Positions 1 through 7,574 of a stretch of 64,000 bases of DNA are shown one piece after another. Made by a program: the position numbers and the translations under genes. Below the pieces are notes generated by a model. It made no database searches. It had not been told where the DNA came from and was given only the letters and a program-made list of their open reading frames with translations. Numbering within the stretch: position 1 is the stretch's first letter; every line of letters begins with the position of its first letter. Origin of the DNA: Archangiaceae bacterium (GTDB lineage: Bacteria; Myxococcota; Myxococcia; Myxococcales; Myxococcaceae); contig JADJNS010000037.1 in NCBI GenBank assembly GCA_016714225.1, positions 34,368-98,367 on the forward strand, written 5' to 3'.

Positions 1-116
1 GTGCCGGTGCCGTCGTCGAACTGCGACACCAACAGCTCAGCGCGCGCCAGGGGGTTCGAGGTGGGGTCCTTCTTGCCGATGCCCACACCATCGATGAACA
101 GGAGCGCGACGCGCAC
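1..116 (-). CDS. Alkaline-phosphatase-superfamily metalloenzyme, N-terminal fragment (runs off left edge)
   Basis: Only about 38 codons lie inside the window; the gene continues past the left edge on the minus strand. Reading from a GTG at 116 gives VRVALLFIDGVGIGKKDP. A hydrophobic strand ending in Asp-Gly-x-Gly is the first metal-binding segment of alkaline-phosphatase-superfamily metalloenzymes such as phosphoglycerate-mutase-like and phosphopentomutase-like proteins. A GAGAAG sequence just upstream could be the ribosome site. The gene is divergent from the DUF4388 gene, with only about 31 bases between starts. The substrate cannot be told from this fragment. Confidence 0.6.
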   Translation of the reverse strand, partial: MRVALLFIDGVGIGKKDPTSNPLARAELLVSQFDDGTG

Positions 117-147
117 GGCTTCTCACTGTAACCTCGTCGCAAGCGCG

Positions 148-1227
148 ATGGCCTTTCACGGAGATTTCTCCAGCTACCCGCTGCCCGAGCTGCTGCAGTG
201 GCTCGACGCCTCGCGAAAGACCGGGGCCCTGCACTTTCAGTGGGACGCCGGCGAGCGAAAGCTCTTCTTGCTCACCGGGCAGATCGTCGCCACCGCCGCG
301 CCGGGCCTGTGGGAGCACCTCGCGCGCGCCCTCGAGCAGGGGGGCATGGCCTCGGGCCACCGGGTGCTGCGCGCGCTGCAGGGCAACCGCGGCGCCAGCT
401 CGACGCTCGACGTGGCGCCCGAGGTCGAGCAGCTGATTCGCGAGCTCGCCTCGGAAGAGCTGATCAGCGCGGTCGCCGACCTCACCCAGCTGCAGGGAGG
501 CCGCTTTCACTGGACCGAAGACCCCGACCGCGGCAACGACGAGTGGGTGCCCCTCACGCTGCCGCTGCGGCACCTGCTGTTCGAGAGCCTGCGCTGGGTC
601 GACGAGCTGCCCGACGTCGAGAAGGCGCTGCCGCTCGACACCAACACGGTGCTCGCCCACCACCGGCCGGTGATGGGGCAGCCGGTGGTGCAGCGGGCGA
701 TTCTGCACGCCTGCCAGACCCACGGCCCCCTGAACCTGGGCCGCCTGCGCCTGCTGCTCGGGCTGCAGCGCGGCCTGGTGATGCGCGCGGTCTTCGAGCT
801 GTGGCGCGCCAAGAAGGTGCAGGTCGAGGGCACCGTCGAGCTCGAGCCCGACCCGATCGCCGACATGCTCGAGAAGGGCGCCATTCTGCTGCGCGAGCGC
901 CAGTTCGAGGCCGCGTCGATGGTCTTCTCGGCGCTGCTGATGTCTGACCCCTCTGACCGCCGGGTGCGTGAGTTCTTGCGCATGGTCGAGCGCGAGCACG
1001 TGGCGTCGCTGTACAAAGAGCTGGCGCCGGTCGCAGTGCTCGACCCCGTCGACGACGCCGAGGCGCTGGCCGGGCTCCGCCCCGAAGAGCGGCAGATCGC
1101 CGGCATGGTCAACGGCCGCTGGGACGTCAGCGCCATCGTGCTCGCCGGTCAGCTGCGCGAGCTCGACACCTTGAAGACCCTGTTCAAGCTGCGGCGCATG
1201 GGCCTGGTGGTCGAGCGCACCGGCTAG
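148..1227 (+). CDS. DUF4388 (PATAN-type) domain protein
   Basis: About 359 residues. The N-terminus (MAFHGDFSSYPLPELLQWLD, then KTGALHF and a G-E-R-K strand) is the start of a DUF4388/PATAN domain, a regulatory fold frequent in Deltaproteobacteria and often encoded near MglA-type GTPases and receiver proteins. The rest is helical and charged with no catalytic motif, and a helical-repeat-like part lies near residues 230-290. The ATG at 148 was chosen because it begins exactly at the domain; the open frame extends to base 1 but that part reads as non-protein and covers the divergent gene's start. The stop overlaps by 4 bases the stop of the convergent MglA-like GTPase gene. Function beyond signalling or polarity is inference. 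Confidence 0.75.
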   Translation: MAFHGDFSSYPLPELLQWLDASRKTGALHFQWDAGERKLFLLTGQIVATAAPGLWEHLARALEQGGMASGHRVLRALQGNRGASSTLDVAPEVEQLIRELASEELISAVADLTQLQGGRFHWTEDPDRGNDEWVPLTLPLRHLLFESLRWVDELPDVEKALPLDTNTVLAHHRPVMGQPVVQRAILHACQTHGPLNLGRLRLLLGLQRGLVMRAVFELWRAKKVQVEGTVELEPDPIADMLEKGAILLRERQFEAASMVFSALLMSDPSDRRVREFLRMVEREHVASLYKELAPVAVLDPVDDAEALAGLRPEERQIAGMVNGRWDVSAIVLAGQLRELDTLKTLFKLRRMGLVVERTG

Positions 1228-2372
1228 TCGGCCTGGGGCGGCAGGCCTGCGGCGGTCAGCCGAATGAAGGTCTGCATCAGCACGTAGAGCGCGAACGCGG
1301 CGTCGTCGATGCGGTGGTGCGAGTGGGTCGAGAGCAGCTCGAGCCGCAGCAGGTCGGGCCCGTCGACGCGCAACAGCAGCCCCTGCGAGCCGGCGTCGTT
1401 GCGCGCGCCGGCATAGGCGAGGGCGCGGCGCACCGCCTCTTGGCACGTGCGCACGCACGCGTCGTAGTCGCCCGCGGCGAACGCCGAGTCGGCGACCCGG
1501 GCCTGGTCGATCAGCGCGCCGGGGGCGAGCGCCGCCGCGGCCCCCATCACCCGCTTGGGCGGCTCGTCGACCGCCGGAGGTCGAGGTGCGGTGGCCTGCG
1601 GCAGGCCGGGCCCGGTCTTCAAGGCCGCCACCCCGCGCGCCGGAGTCGCCATGGGAGGCGCCGCGGCCGCCCCGCGCCCCGGCGGGGGCGGCACCTGGGC
1701 CGCGCGCTCCGAGGCGGGCAGGTGCTGCCGCAGCTGCCCTTCGAGGTCGGGGGTCTGCTCTTCGGCGCCGCGCACCGGCGGCACCACCCGCTTCTGCCGC
1801 AGGTCGCGAATCACCAGCCGCATCACCGCCTTGAGGGTGTCGAGCACCCCCTGGCCGCTGGTGGCACAGGTCTCGAACTCGGGCACCCCGCGCGCGTTGA
1901 GCAGGGTGCGCAGTCGATCGACCGGGGTCGCGCCGGGCAGGTCGCGCTTGTTGTACTGAATCACCAGCGGGAACTTCTCGATGCGAATGCCCTGCTCGGC
2001 GAGGTTCTCTTCGAGGTTCACCATCGACTCGCGGTTCGAGTCTTCGGCGGCCTCTTGCGAGTCGGCCACGAACACCACGCCGTCGGCCCCTTGCAGCACC
2101 AGCTTGCGGGTGGCGTTGTAGAAGACCTGGCCGGGCACGGTGTAGAGCGCCAGCCGCACCGAGTATTCGCCCACCCGCTCGACCTTCACCGGCAGAAAGT
2201 CGAAGAACAGAGTTCGGTCGGCCTCGGTCGGCAGCGACATCAGCTCGCCGCGGTGGGCCGGCTTGACCGAGTCGTAGATCTTCTTGAGGGTGGTGGTCTT
2301 CCCCGAGAGGCCAGGGCCGTAGAAGACCACCTTGGCGGCGATCTCCCGGGCCATCACGTTGACGGTGCTCAT
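1224..2372 (-). CDS. MglA-like small GTPase with long C-terminal extension
   Basis: 382 residues. Residues 1-190 match the MglA polarity-GTPase family: P-loop GPGLSGKTT at 19-27, the MglA-type switch II TVPGQ at 78-82 (Pro-Gly in place of the usual Asp-x-x-Gly), and the guanine-specificity motif NKRD at 141-144. Known MglA (about 195 residues) sets the leading pole in Myxococcus motility. This protein is nearly twice that length; residues 200-280 are Pro/Ala-rich linker and residues 285-382 a helical domain with no recognised name. It is probably a paralogue acting in polarity or trafficking rather than MglA itself. The gene lies 10 bases downstream of anmK on the same strand and may be cotranscribed. 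A GGGG element precedes the ATG. Confidence 0.85.
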   Translation of the reverse strand: MSTVNVMAREIAAKVVFYGPGLSGKTTTLKKIYDSVKPAHRGELMSLPTEADRTLFFDFLPVKVERVGEYSVRLALYTVPGQVFYNATRKLVLQGADGVVFVADSQEAAEDSNRESMVNLEENLAEQGIRIEKFPLVIQYNKRDLPGATPVDRLRTLLNARGVPEFETCATSGQGVLDTLKAVMRLVIRDLRQKRVVPPVRGAEEQTPDLEGQLRQHLPASERAAQVPPPPGRGAAAAPPMATPARGVAALKTGPGLPQATAPRPPAVDEPPKRVMGAAAALAPGALIDQARVADSAFAAGDYDACVRTCQEAVRRALAYAGARNDAGSQGLLLRVDGPDLLRLELLSTHSHHRIDDAAFALYVLMQTFIRLTAAGLPPQAD

Positions 2373-2382
2373 CGGTTCCCCT

Positions 2383-3522
2383 TCAAGGTACGAGTTTACC
2401 GAGAATCACGCGGGCCCTGGCGCCCGTGGCCGCCGGTACGTTCTGCGCGGTGCCCGAGAGCCACTCGCTGGCCAGCAGCGCGAAGCAGGCCGCCTCTTTG
2501 GCCCCCTCGGGGAAGCCCAGCGCGTCGAGCGGCCGCACCGGAATCGGAGCCAGCCGCCGCTCGAGGCCGGTGGTGAGAAACGGGTTCCGGCTGCCTCCGC
2601 CCGACAGGTACACCGCCTCGAGCTGGCGCTCGGGCAGCACGAACTTCTCGTAGGCCCGCACGGTGGCCTCGATGGTGAACGCGCTCAGCGTGGCGAGCAG
2701 ATCGTGAGGGCGCTTCTTGAAGCGCTTCCACAGCGACTGCGAGAGGGCTTCTCCGAATTGATCTCGCCCCGCGCTGCGCGGCGGCCTCTGCTTGAGGAAG
2801 GGGTGCTTGAGCAGCTCGGCGAGCACCTTGGGCATCACCTCGCCGCGGAAGGCGAGCTCGGCGTTCTCGTCGAAGCTCTTCCGGTTGCGGGTGGTGAGCC
2901 GGGCGATGGCGTCGAGCAGCATGTTGCCGGGGCCGGTGTCGAACGCGATGGTGTCTTCGAGGCGGTCGCCCACCACGCTCACGTTGGCGATGCCCCCGAT
3001 GTTCTGCAGCGCGCGGGTGGTGCCGGCGCGGCGAAACAGCACCCAGTCGGCGTACGGCACCAGGGGCGCTCCTTGCCCGCCCGCCGCCACGTCGCGGGTG
3101 CGAAAGTCGCAGACCACCGGCGCTCCGATGAGCTCGGCGATCACGCTCGCCTCGCCGATCTGCAGCGTCGAGCCGGGCAGGTGCGCGACGGTCTGCCCGT
3201 GGCTGCCCACCAGATCGACGTCTTCGGGCTGCAGCCCCGCCACCTTCACCGCCTTCAGCGCCGCGCGGCCGAAGCGCTCGCCCAGCTCGAAGTTGAGCGC
3301 GCACAGCTCGCGCACCGTGGTGAGCTCGAGCACCCGCTTCACCACCGCGGGGGGGAAGGGCACCGAGACGTGGCTCAAGAGCTCGAGCTCGGTGGTGTCG
3401 GCGGTGCCGCTGATGCCGCAGACCACCGCCTCGACCGCGTCGACGCTGGTGCCCGAGATCAGCCCGACGACGATGCGCTCTTTCTTCTGCGCGGCGCGCT
3501 CGAGTCGCGCGGGGAGCGGCAT
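2383..3522 (-). CDS. anmK: Anhydro-N-acetylmuramic acid kinase
   Basis: 379 residues, the usual AnmK length. The enzyme hydrolyses and phosphorylates 1,6-anhydroMurNAc to MurNAc-6-phosphate in cytoplasmic cell-wall recycling. The N-terminal GLISGTSVDAVEA is the family's phosphate-binding signature (normally GxMSGTSxDGxD). Further ATPase-fold segments are present: GSHGQTVAHLPG near residue 110, FDTGPGNMLLD near 195 and the C-terminal YLSGGGSRNPF. The next upstream gene on the same strand is murQ, which uses the AnmK product, so the pair forms a recycling module. The ATG at 3522 lies about 110 bases after murQ, leaving room for a promoter or processing site. Confidence 0.93.
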   Translation of the reverse strand: MPLPARLERAAQKKERIVVGLISGTSVDAVEAVVCGISGTADTTELELLSHVSVPFPPAVVKRVLELTTVRELCALNFELGERFGRAALKAVKVAGLQPEDVDLVGSHGQTVAHLPGSTLQIGEASVIAELIGAPVVCDFRTRDVAAGGQGAPLVPYADWVLFRRAGTTRALQNIGGIANVSVVGDRLEDTIAFDTGPGNMLLDAIARLTTRNRKSFDENAELAFRGEVMPKVLAELLKHPFLKQRPPRSAGRDQFGEALSQSLWKRFKKRPHDLLATLSAFTIEATVRAYEKFVLPERQLEAVYLSGGGSRNPFLTTGLERRLAPIPVRPLDALGFPEGAKEAACFALLASEWLSGTAQNVPAATGARARVILGKLVP

Positions 3523-3632
3523 GCCGCGATCTTTAAGCCCCCGAAGCGACGGGGTGAAGCTTTCTGACGCTTGTCGGGGGCGGGTCAGGGGGCGAGGAGG
3601 CTGCCACCAAGCGCCATTGGGGGGGGCCGGCG

Positions 3633-4372
3633 TCAGCGCCCCGAGAGGGAGGCGGCGATTCGTGCCGCGCGCGCTCGCAGCTTCGGGTTCAGCGGGCGCA
3701 GGAAGATCATGCGCCCCCGCTTCACCCGCCCGAGCCGAATCATCGCCACCGTCGACACCGCGTTGAGCACCAGCTTGGTGGCGGTGCCCGCTTTGAGCCG
3801 CGTCGAGCCCGCCACCAGCTCGGCCCCGGTGTCAGCGCTCACCCGGAAATCGACCTTCGCCGGTGCCTTCGGGTTGCAGGTCACCAGCGCCGTCACCGCG
3901 CGCCGCCGCTTCGCCTCGGCCAGCGCCCCGAGCACGAACGGCGTGGTGCCGCTGGCGGTAATGCCGATGACCAGGTCGCCCTCGCGCACCGCCGCGCGCA
4001 CCGCCTTCGCGCCGGCCCGGGGGTTCGCCTCGACCTCTTCCACCGCGCGGCGCAGCGCCTTGGGCCCACCCGCGATGAGCGCCTTTGCCCACCGTGGCGG
4101 GGTGCCGAAGGTGGGCGGCCACTCGGCGGCGTCGAGCGCCCCCAGCCGCCCGCTGGTGCCCGCGCCCACGTAGAACAGCCGCCCGCCCAACAGCAGCGTC
4201 TCGGCCAGCACGTCGGCGAGCGCGGCGATCTGCTCCGACGCCTGCGCCACCGCGCGCGCACCGCCACCGCGTCTTCGCGGGCAAGAGCCCGAACCAGCTC
4301 GAGCGTCGAGGCCGCGTCGAGCGAGTCGGCGTCGCGGTGCACCGCCTCGGTGGGCAGTGAGGCGTACCTCAT
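3633..4372 (-). pseudogene. murQ: N-acetylmuramic acid 6-phosphate etherase, apparent frameshift
   Basis: MurQ removes the lactyl ether from MurNAc-6-P to give GlcNAc-6-P. The start at 4372 is fixed by an ATGA overlap with the upstream FAD gene and gives MRYASLPTEAVHRDADSLD, then a STLELV helix typical of MurQ. The frame then fails, and a second frame continues with YVGAGTSGRLGALDAAEWPP, the SIS sugar-phosphate loop and catalytic acidic segment, to the stop at 3633. Both halves are collinear with the family. The break falls in a CG repeat at 4251-4259; removing one CG pair joins them as ...EDAVAVRA-VAQASEQ. The joined protein (about 246 residues) also lacks the usual C-terminal helical domain (MurQ is about 300). 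The break is either a sequencing indel or slippage in a short repeat. Confidence 0.8.
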
Positions 4373-5874
4373 TGCCCCTTGAGCGGCTTCGACTTGTGCA
4401 TCGTCTCTTGCACCAGCTTCGACGCGCGCAGGCCGGCGATCACCTCGCCCTCGAGCCCCAGGCCCGGCAGCACCTCGCGGCTGGCGAGGAACAGGTGCTT
4501 CACCGGTGCCTTCACCGGCAGGCCGGTCACGCCCAGCAGCGGCGCACCTTCGAGCTTGAGCAGCGGGTGCGGCATCAGCCGGCTGCCGCGCACTCCGCTG
4601 GCGTTGAGGTAGGGCGCCGAGAGCAGCTTGGCGCGCTGGCGGGTGAACGGCATCAGGAGATCGAGCTCGGCGTTCACCCGGTCGGCGAGCTCTTGCAGCT
4701 GCTCTTCGCCCTGCTCGCGCAGGTTGGCCTCGACGAACAGGCCCGCGGTGATCACCCGGTCGTCTTCTGCCGCGGGCGGCTCGCCCGGCCCCCGCCGCGC
4801 GGGCGCCACCTGCACCAGAATCGGCCCCAGGGTCGCGTCGCGAGGCTGCAGCAGCACCATCTCGCCCATGCCGCGCGGCAGCGCCGCCTCGTTCACCACC
4901 CAGTTCACCGCGAACAGCACCCGCTTGGGGGCGGGCCCATCGAGCAGCTCGGCCAGCTCGCGGTGCTTCTTCTTGTCCGGCACCAGCCGGCGCAGCGCCG
5001 CGGCGTCGGTGGCGCCGATCACGCAGTTCGTCTTGTAGACGGTCTCCGACTTCACCAGCTTCACGCCGGTGATCTTGTTGCCGTCGAAGACGATCTCTTC
5101 GACCACCGTCGAGGCGTCGTGGGCCAGCACGTCTCCGCCCAGCTCGGCCAGCCGGTTCAGCACCAGCTCGCGCAGCCCGTCGCGACCGCCCGGCCAGCTC
5201 TGCACCCCCTGCAGCAGCATCGAGAGCGGGCGGGTCGAGGCGAGCTCGTGGCGCTCGGCCACGTTCACCGTGAAGTCGGTCAGCGCCGCCAGCAGCGCGG
5301 CCGCCGGCTCTTTGGGCACCTCGAGCTCTTCGGTCACCGCGGGGTGCCGGGCCACCACCCGCTTGAACTGCCAGGTGTTGATCATGCCCTCGGGCGGCAG
5401 CTCGGGCTTCTCCTTCAAGAACGGCTCGGTGCGCTCGAGGCGCGGCGCGGCGTCGTCCCACAGCTTCGCGAACGCGGCGCTCTGGGCGCCCAGCGCGCGC
5501 TGGGTCTCCTTCGCGCGGTGCTTGGCGTCCATCGTCACGTCGAAGCGGGTGTCGGGCAGCGCCAGCTGCAGCATCGGCGAGGCCAGGCGCGCGGTGCGCC
5601 CGTAGGCGGTGTTGAGCCCCAGCTCGGTGAGCGCCTCTTCCAGCGCCGCGCACGCCTTGAGCTGCGGCACCACGAACGGCGTGTAGGGGAGCAGCCAGCC
5701 GTTGTGCACGTAGCCCGAGCTGGTGCCGTCGTGCTCGACGTACAGCACGTGGTGCCCGCGCTTCTGCAGCAGCGCGCCGGCGATCGCCCCGCCCAGGTGG
5801 CTGCCGATCACCGCCACGTCGTAGACGTGCCGGGTCGGCGCCGGAGCGGTGCGCGAGCGGGTGACCGTGGTCAT
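4369..5874 (-). CDS. FAD/NAD(P)-dependent oxidoreductase, phytoene-desaturase-like
   Basis: 501 residues. The N-terminus after a short basic leader is a Rossmann dinucleotide loop, DVAVIGSHLGGAIAGALLQ (residues 18-36). The second Gly of the usual GxGxxG is replaced by Ser-His, which is unusual. The layout (FAD loop, central substrate domain, C-terminal segment with a Gly-rich LPGLGLEGEVIAG) resembles the CrtI/retinol-saturase/amine-oxidase group. The substrate is unknown. The start overlaps purN (ATGA at 5871-5874) and the stop overlaps murQ (ATGA at 4369-4372), so translation is coupled on both sides. Its place between purine synthesis and wall recycling gives no clear functional hint. Confidence 0.8.
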   Translation of the reverse strand: MTTVTRSRTAPAPTRHVYDVAVIGSHLGGAIAGALLQKRGHHVLYVEHDGTSSGYVHNGWLLPYTPFVVPQLKACAALEEALTELGLNTAYGRTARLASPMLQLALPDTRFDVTMDAKHRAKETQRALGAQSAAFAKLWDDAAPRLERTEPFLKEKPELPPEGMINTWQFKRVVARHPAVTEELEVPKEPAAALLAALTDFTVNVAERHELASTRPLSMLLQGVQSWPGGRDGLRELVLNRLAELGGDVLAHDASTVVEEIVFDGNKITGVKLVKSETVYKTNCVIGATDAAALRRLVPDKKKHRELAELLDGPAPKRVLFAVNWVVNEAALPRGMGEMVLLQPRDATLGPILVQVAPARRGPGEPPAAEDDRVITAGLFVEANLREQGEEQLQELADRVNAELDLLMPFTRQRAKLLSAPYLNASGVRGSRLMPHPLLKLEGAPLLGVTGLPVKAPVKHLFLASREVLPGLGLEGEVIAGLRASKLVQETMHKSKPLKGQ

Positions 5875-6479
5875 CGCGAGATCCTCACCGTGCGGCCTTC
5901 GACCTTCACCTTGCCCGCGGCGAACAGCTTCACCACCTCGGGGTAGATGCGGTGTTCTTCGACAAGAATGCGCGAGGCCAGCGCCTGCTCGTCGTCGTCG
6001 TCGAGCACCGGCACCGCGGTCTGCGCGACCACCGGCCCGGTGTCGGTGCCCTCGTCGACCAGGTGCACGGTGACTCCGCTCACCTTCACGCCGTAGCTCA
6101 CCGCCTGCTGCTGCGCGTGCATGCCGGGAAACGCCGGCAGCAGGGCAGGGTGAATGTTGAGCACCCGCTGGGGGAAGGCCGAGAGCAGCGTCTGCCCGAC
6201 CAGCCGCATGAAGCCCGCCAGGCACACCAGCTCGACGCGGTGCTGTTTGAGCGCCTCGACCAGCGCCGCGTCGAACGCCGCGCGGTCTTTGCCGAACCGC
6301 CCGTGCTCGATCACCTCGACCGCCACCCCGGCGGCCTTTGCCCGCTCGATCGCCTTCGCGCCGGGAACGTTGCAGACGAGCACCACCACCTGCGCCGCCG
6401 ATCTCTCGGCGTTGAGCGCCTCGACCAGCGCTTGAAAGTTCGACCCGCCGCCCGAGGCGAGAACTCCGACGCGCATCAT
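5871..6479 (-). CDS. purN: Phosphoribosylglycinamide formyltransferase
   Basis: About 202 residues, full length. PurN transfers formyl from 10-formyl-tetrahydrofolate to GAR, step 3 of purine synthesis. Visible motifs: the N-terminal phosphate loop VGVLASGGGSNFQAL, the LAGFMRLV segment, the catalytic NIHPALLPAFPG (Asn and His of the N-x-H pair), and the TVHLVDEGTDTGPVVAQ segment carrying the catalytic Asp. The first ATG of an ATG-ATG pair (6479) was chosen because it overlaps the purM stop as ATGA. It sits directly after purM, the enzyme two steps later, as in many bacteria. Confidence 0.95.
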   Translation of the reverse strand: MMRVGVLASGGGSNFQALVEALNAERSAAQVVVLVCNVPGAKAIERAKAAGVAVEVIEHGRFGKDRAAFDAALVEALKQHRVELVCLAGFMRLVGQTLLSAFPQRVLNIHPALLPAFPGMHAQQQAVSYGVKVSGVTVHLVDEGTDTGPVVAQTAVPVLDDDDEQALASRILVEEHRIYPEVVKLFAAGKVKVEGRTVRISR

Positions 6480-7468
6480 GGCTCGATGATCGCCTCGGCT
6501 TCGGCGCCCACCGTGCCGGCTTCGACGAGGCCGACCTCCCACGCCTCGGGGCCCAGCACCTGCAACGCGGCCGGCACGTCGCTCTTGGCCACCACCGCCA
6601 CCATGCCCAGGCCCATGTTGAAGGTCGAGAACATCTCGGCGCGCTCGACCTGCCCCCACGCCTGCAGCTGGTCGAAGACCTTCGGGCGCGGCCATTTGCT
6701 CTCGCGCAGCACCGCGCGGGTGCCGTCGGGCAGGCAGCGCGGCACGTTGCCGGGCAGCCCGCTGCCGGTGATGTGCGCCAGGCCCTTCACCTTCACCTGC
6801 TTGCAGAGCTGGAGCACGTCTTTCACGTAGATGCGGGTCGGCTCGAGCAGGGCAGGGTCGAGCGGCCGGCCCTCGATGATCTTCCGCACCAGCGAGTAGC
6901 CGTTGCTGTGAATGCCGCTCGAGGCCAGGCCGATGATCGCGTCGCCGGGGAAGATGGTGCGCCCGTCGATGATCTCGCTCTTCTCGACGATGCCCACCGC
7001 GAAGCCGGCCAGCTCGTACTCGCCCGGGGCGTAGAAGCCGGGCAGCTCGGCGGTCTCACCACCCAGCAGCGAGCACCCCGACAGCTCGCAGCCCCGGGCG
7101 ATGCCCGAGATCACCTGCTCGGCCCTCGCCACGTCGAGCTTCGAAGTCGCGAAGTAGTCGAGAAAGAACAGCGGCTCGGCGCCGCAGGTGAGCACGTCGT
7201 TGACGCTCATCGCCACCAGGTCGATGCCCACCGTGTCGTGGCGATCGAGGGCGAAGGCGAGCTTCAGCTTGGTGCCGACCCCGTCGGTGCCGCTGACCAG
7301 CACCGGCTCCCGGTACTTTCCTGGAGGAATCGCGAACAGCCCCCCGAAGCCACCCACCCCCGAGAGCAGCTCGGGGCGGCGCGTCTTGGCGGCCAGCGGC
7401 TTGATGCGCTCGACCAGCGCGTCGCCCGCCTCGATGTCGACTCCGGCGTCTTTGTAGCTGTGGCCCAA
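6476..7468 (-). CDS. purM: Phosphoribosylformylglycinamidine cyclo-ligase
   Basis: 330 residues, full length. PurM (AIR synthetase) closes the imidazole ring using ATP. Recognised from YKDAGVDIEAGDALVERIK at the N-terminus, SGTDGVGTKLKLA, the GIDLVAMSVNDVLTCGAEP segment and the Gly-rich GLASSGIHSNGYSLVRKII. The only usable start in frame is TTG at 7468, because an in-frame stop lies four codons upstream and a nearby ATG at 7481 is out of frame. A TTG start with a weak ribosome site suggests modest expression. It heads a minus-strand run with purN and the FAD gene by 4-base overlaps. The adenylate cyclase gene is divergent. Confidence 0.95.
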   Translation of the reverse strand: MGHSYKDAGVDIEAGDALVERIKPLAAKTRRPELLSGVGGFGGLFAIPPGKYREPVLVSGTDGVGTKLKLAFALDRHDTVGIDLVAMSVNDVLTCGAEPLFFLDYFATSKLDVARAEQVISGIARGCELSGCSLLGGETAELPGFYAPGEYELAGFAVGIVEKSEIIDGRTIFPGDAIIGLASSGIHSNGYSLVRKIIEGRPLDPALLEPTRIYVKDVLQLCKQVKVKGLAHITGSGLPGNVPRCLPDGTRAVLRESKWPRPKVFDQLQAWGQVERAEMFSTFNMGLGMVAVVAKSDVPAALQVLGPEAWEVGLVEAGTVGAEAEAIIEP

Positions 7469-7574
7469 GCGGTGCCGTCATACGAAACCCTGGCGCCCAA
7501 CGCACGGACTCTAACGCGGGGCTGCTTTTTACGAGGTGCCTCGCGCGTTCGCGACTAACCTCGGCCGCGACTCC

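Noticed and set aside
37..1458. Long minus-strand frame over the DUF4388 gene
   Set aside because: No domain and biased composition. The real minus-strand gene at the left edge is in a different frame and covers only 1-116.
3523..3632. Missing C-terminus of murQ in the gap before anmK
   Set aside because: All frames past the stop at 3633 were read; none resembles the MurQ helical C-terminus, so the short end seems real. The run of eight G at 3619-3626 is outside the coding part.
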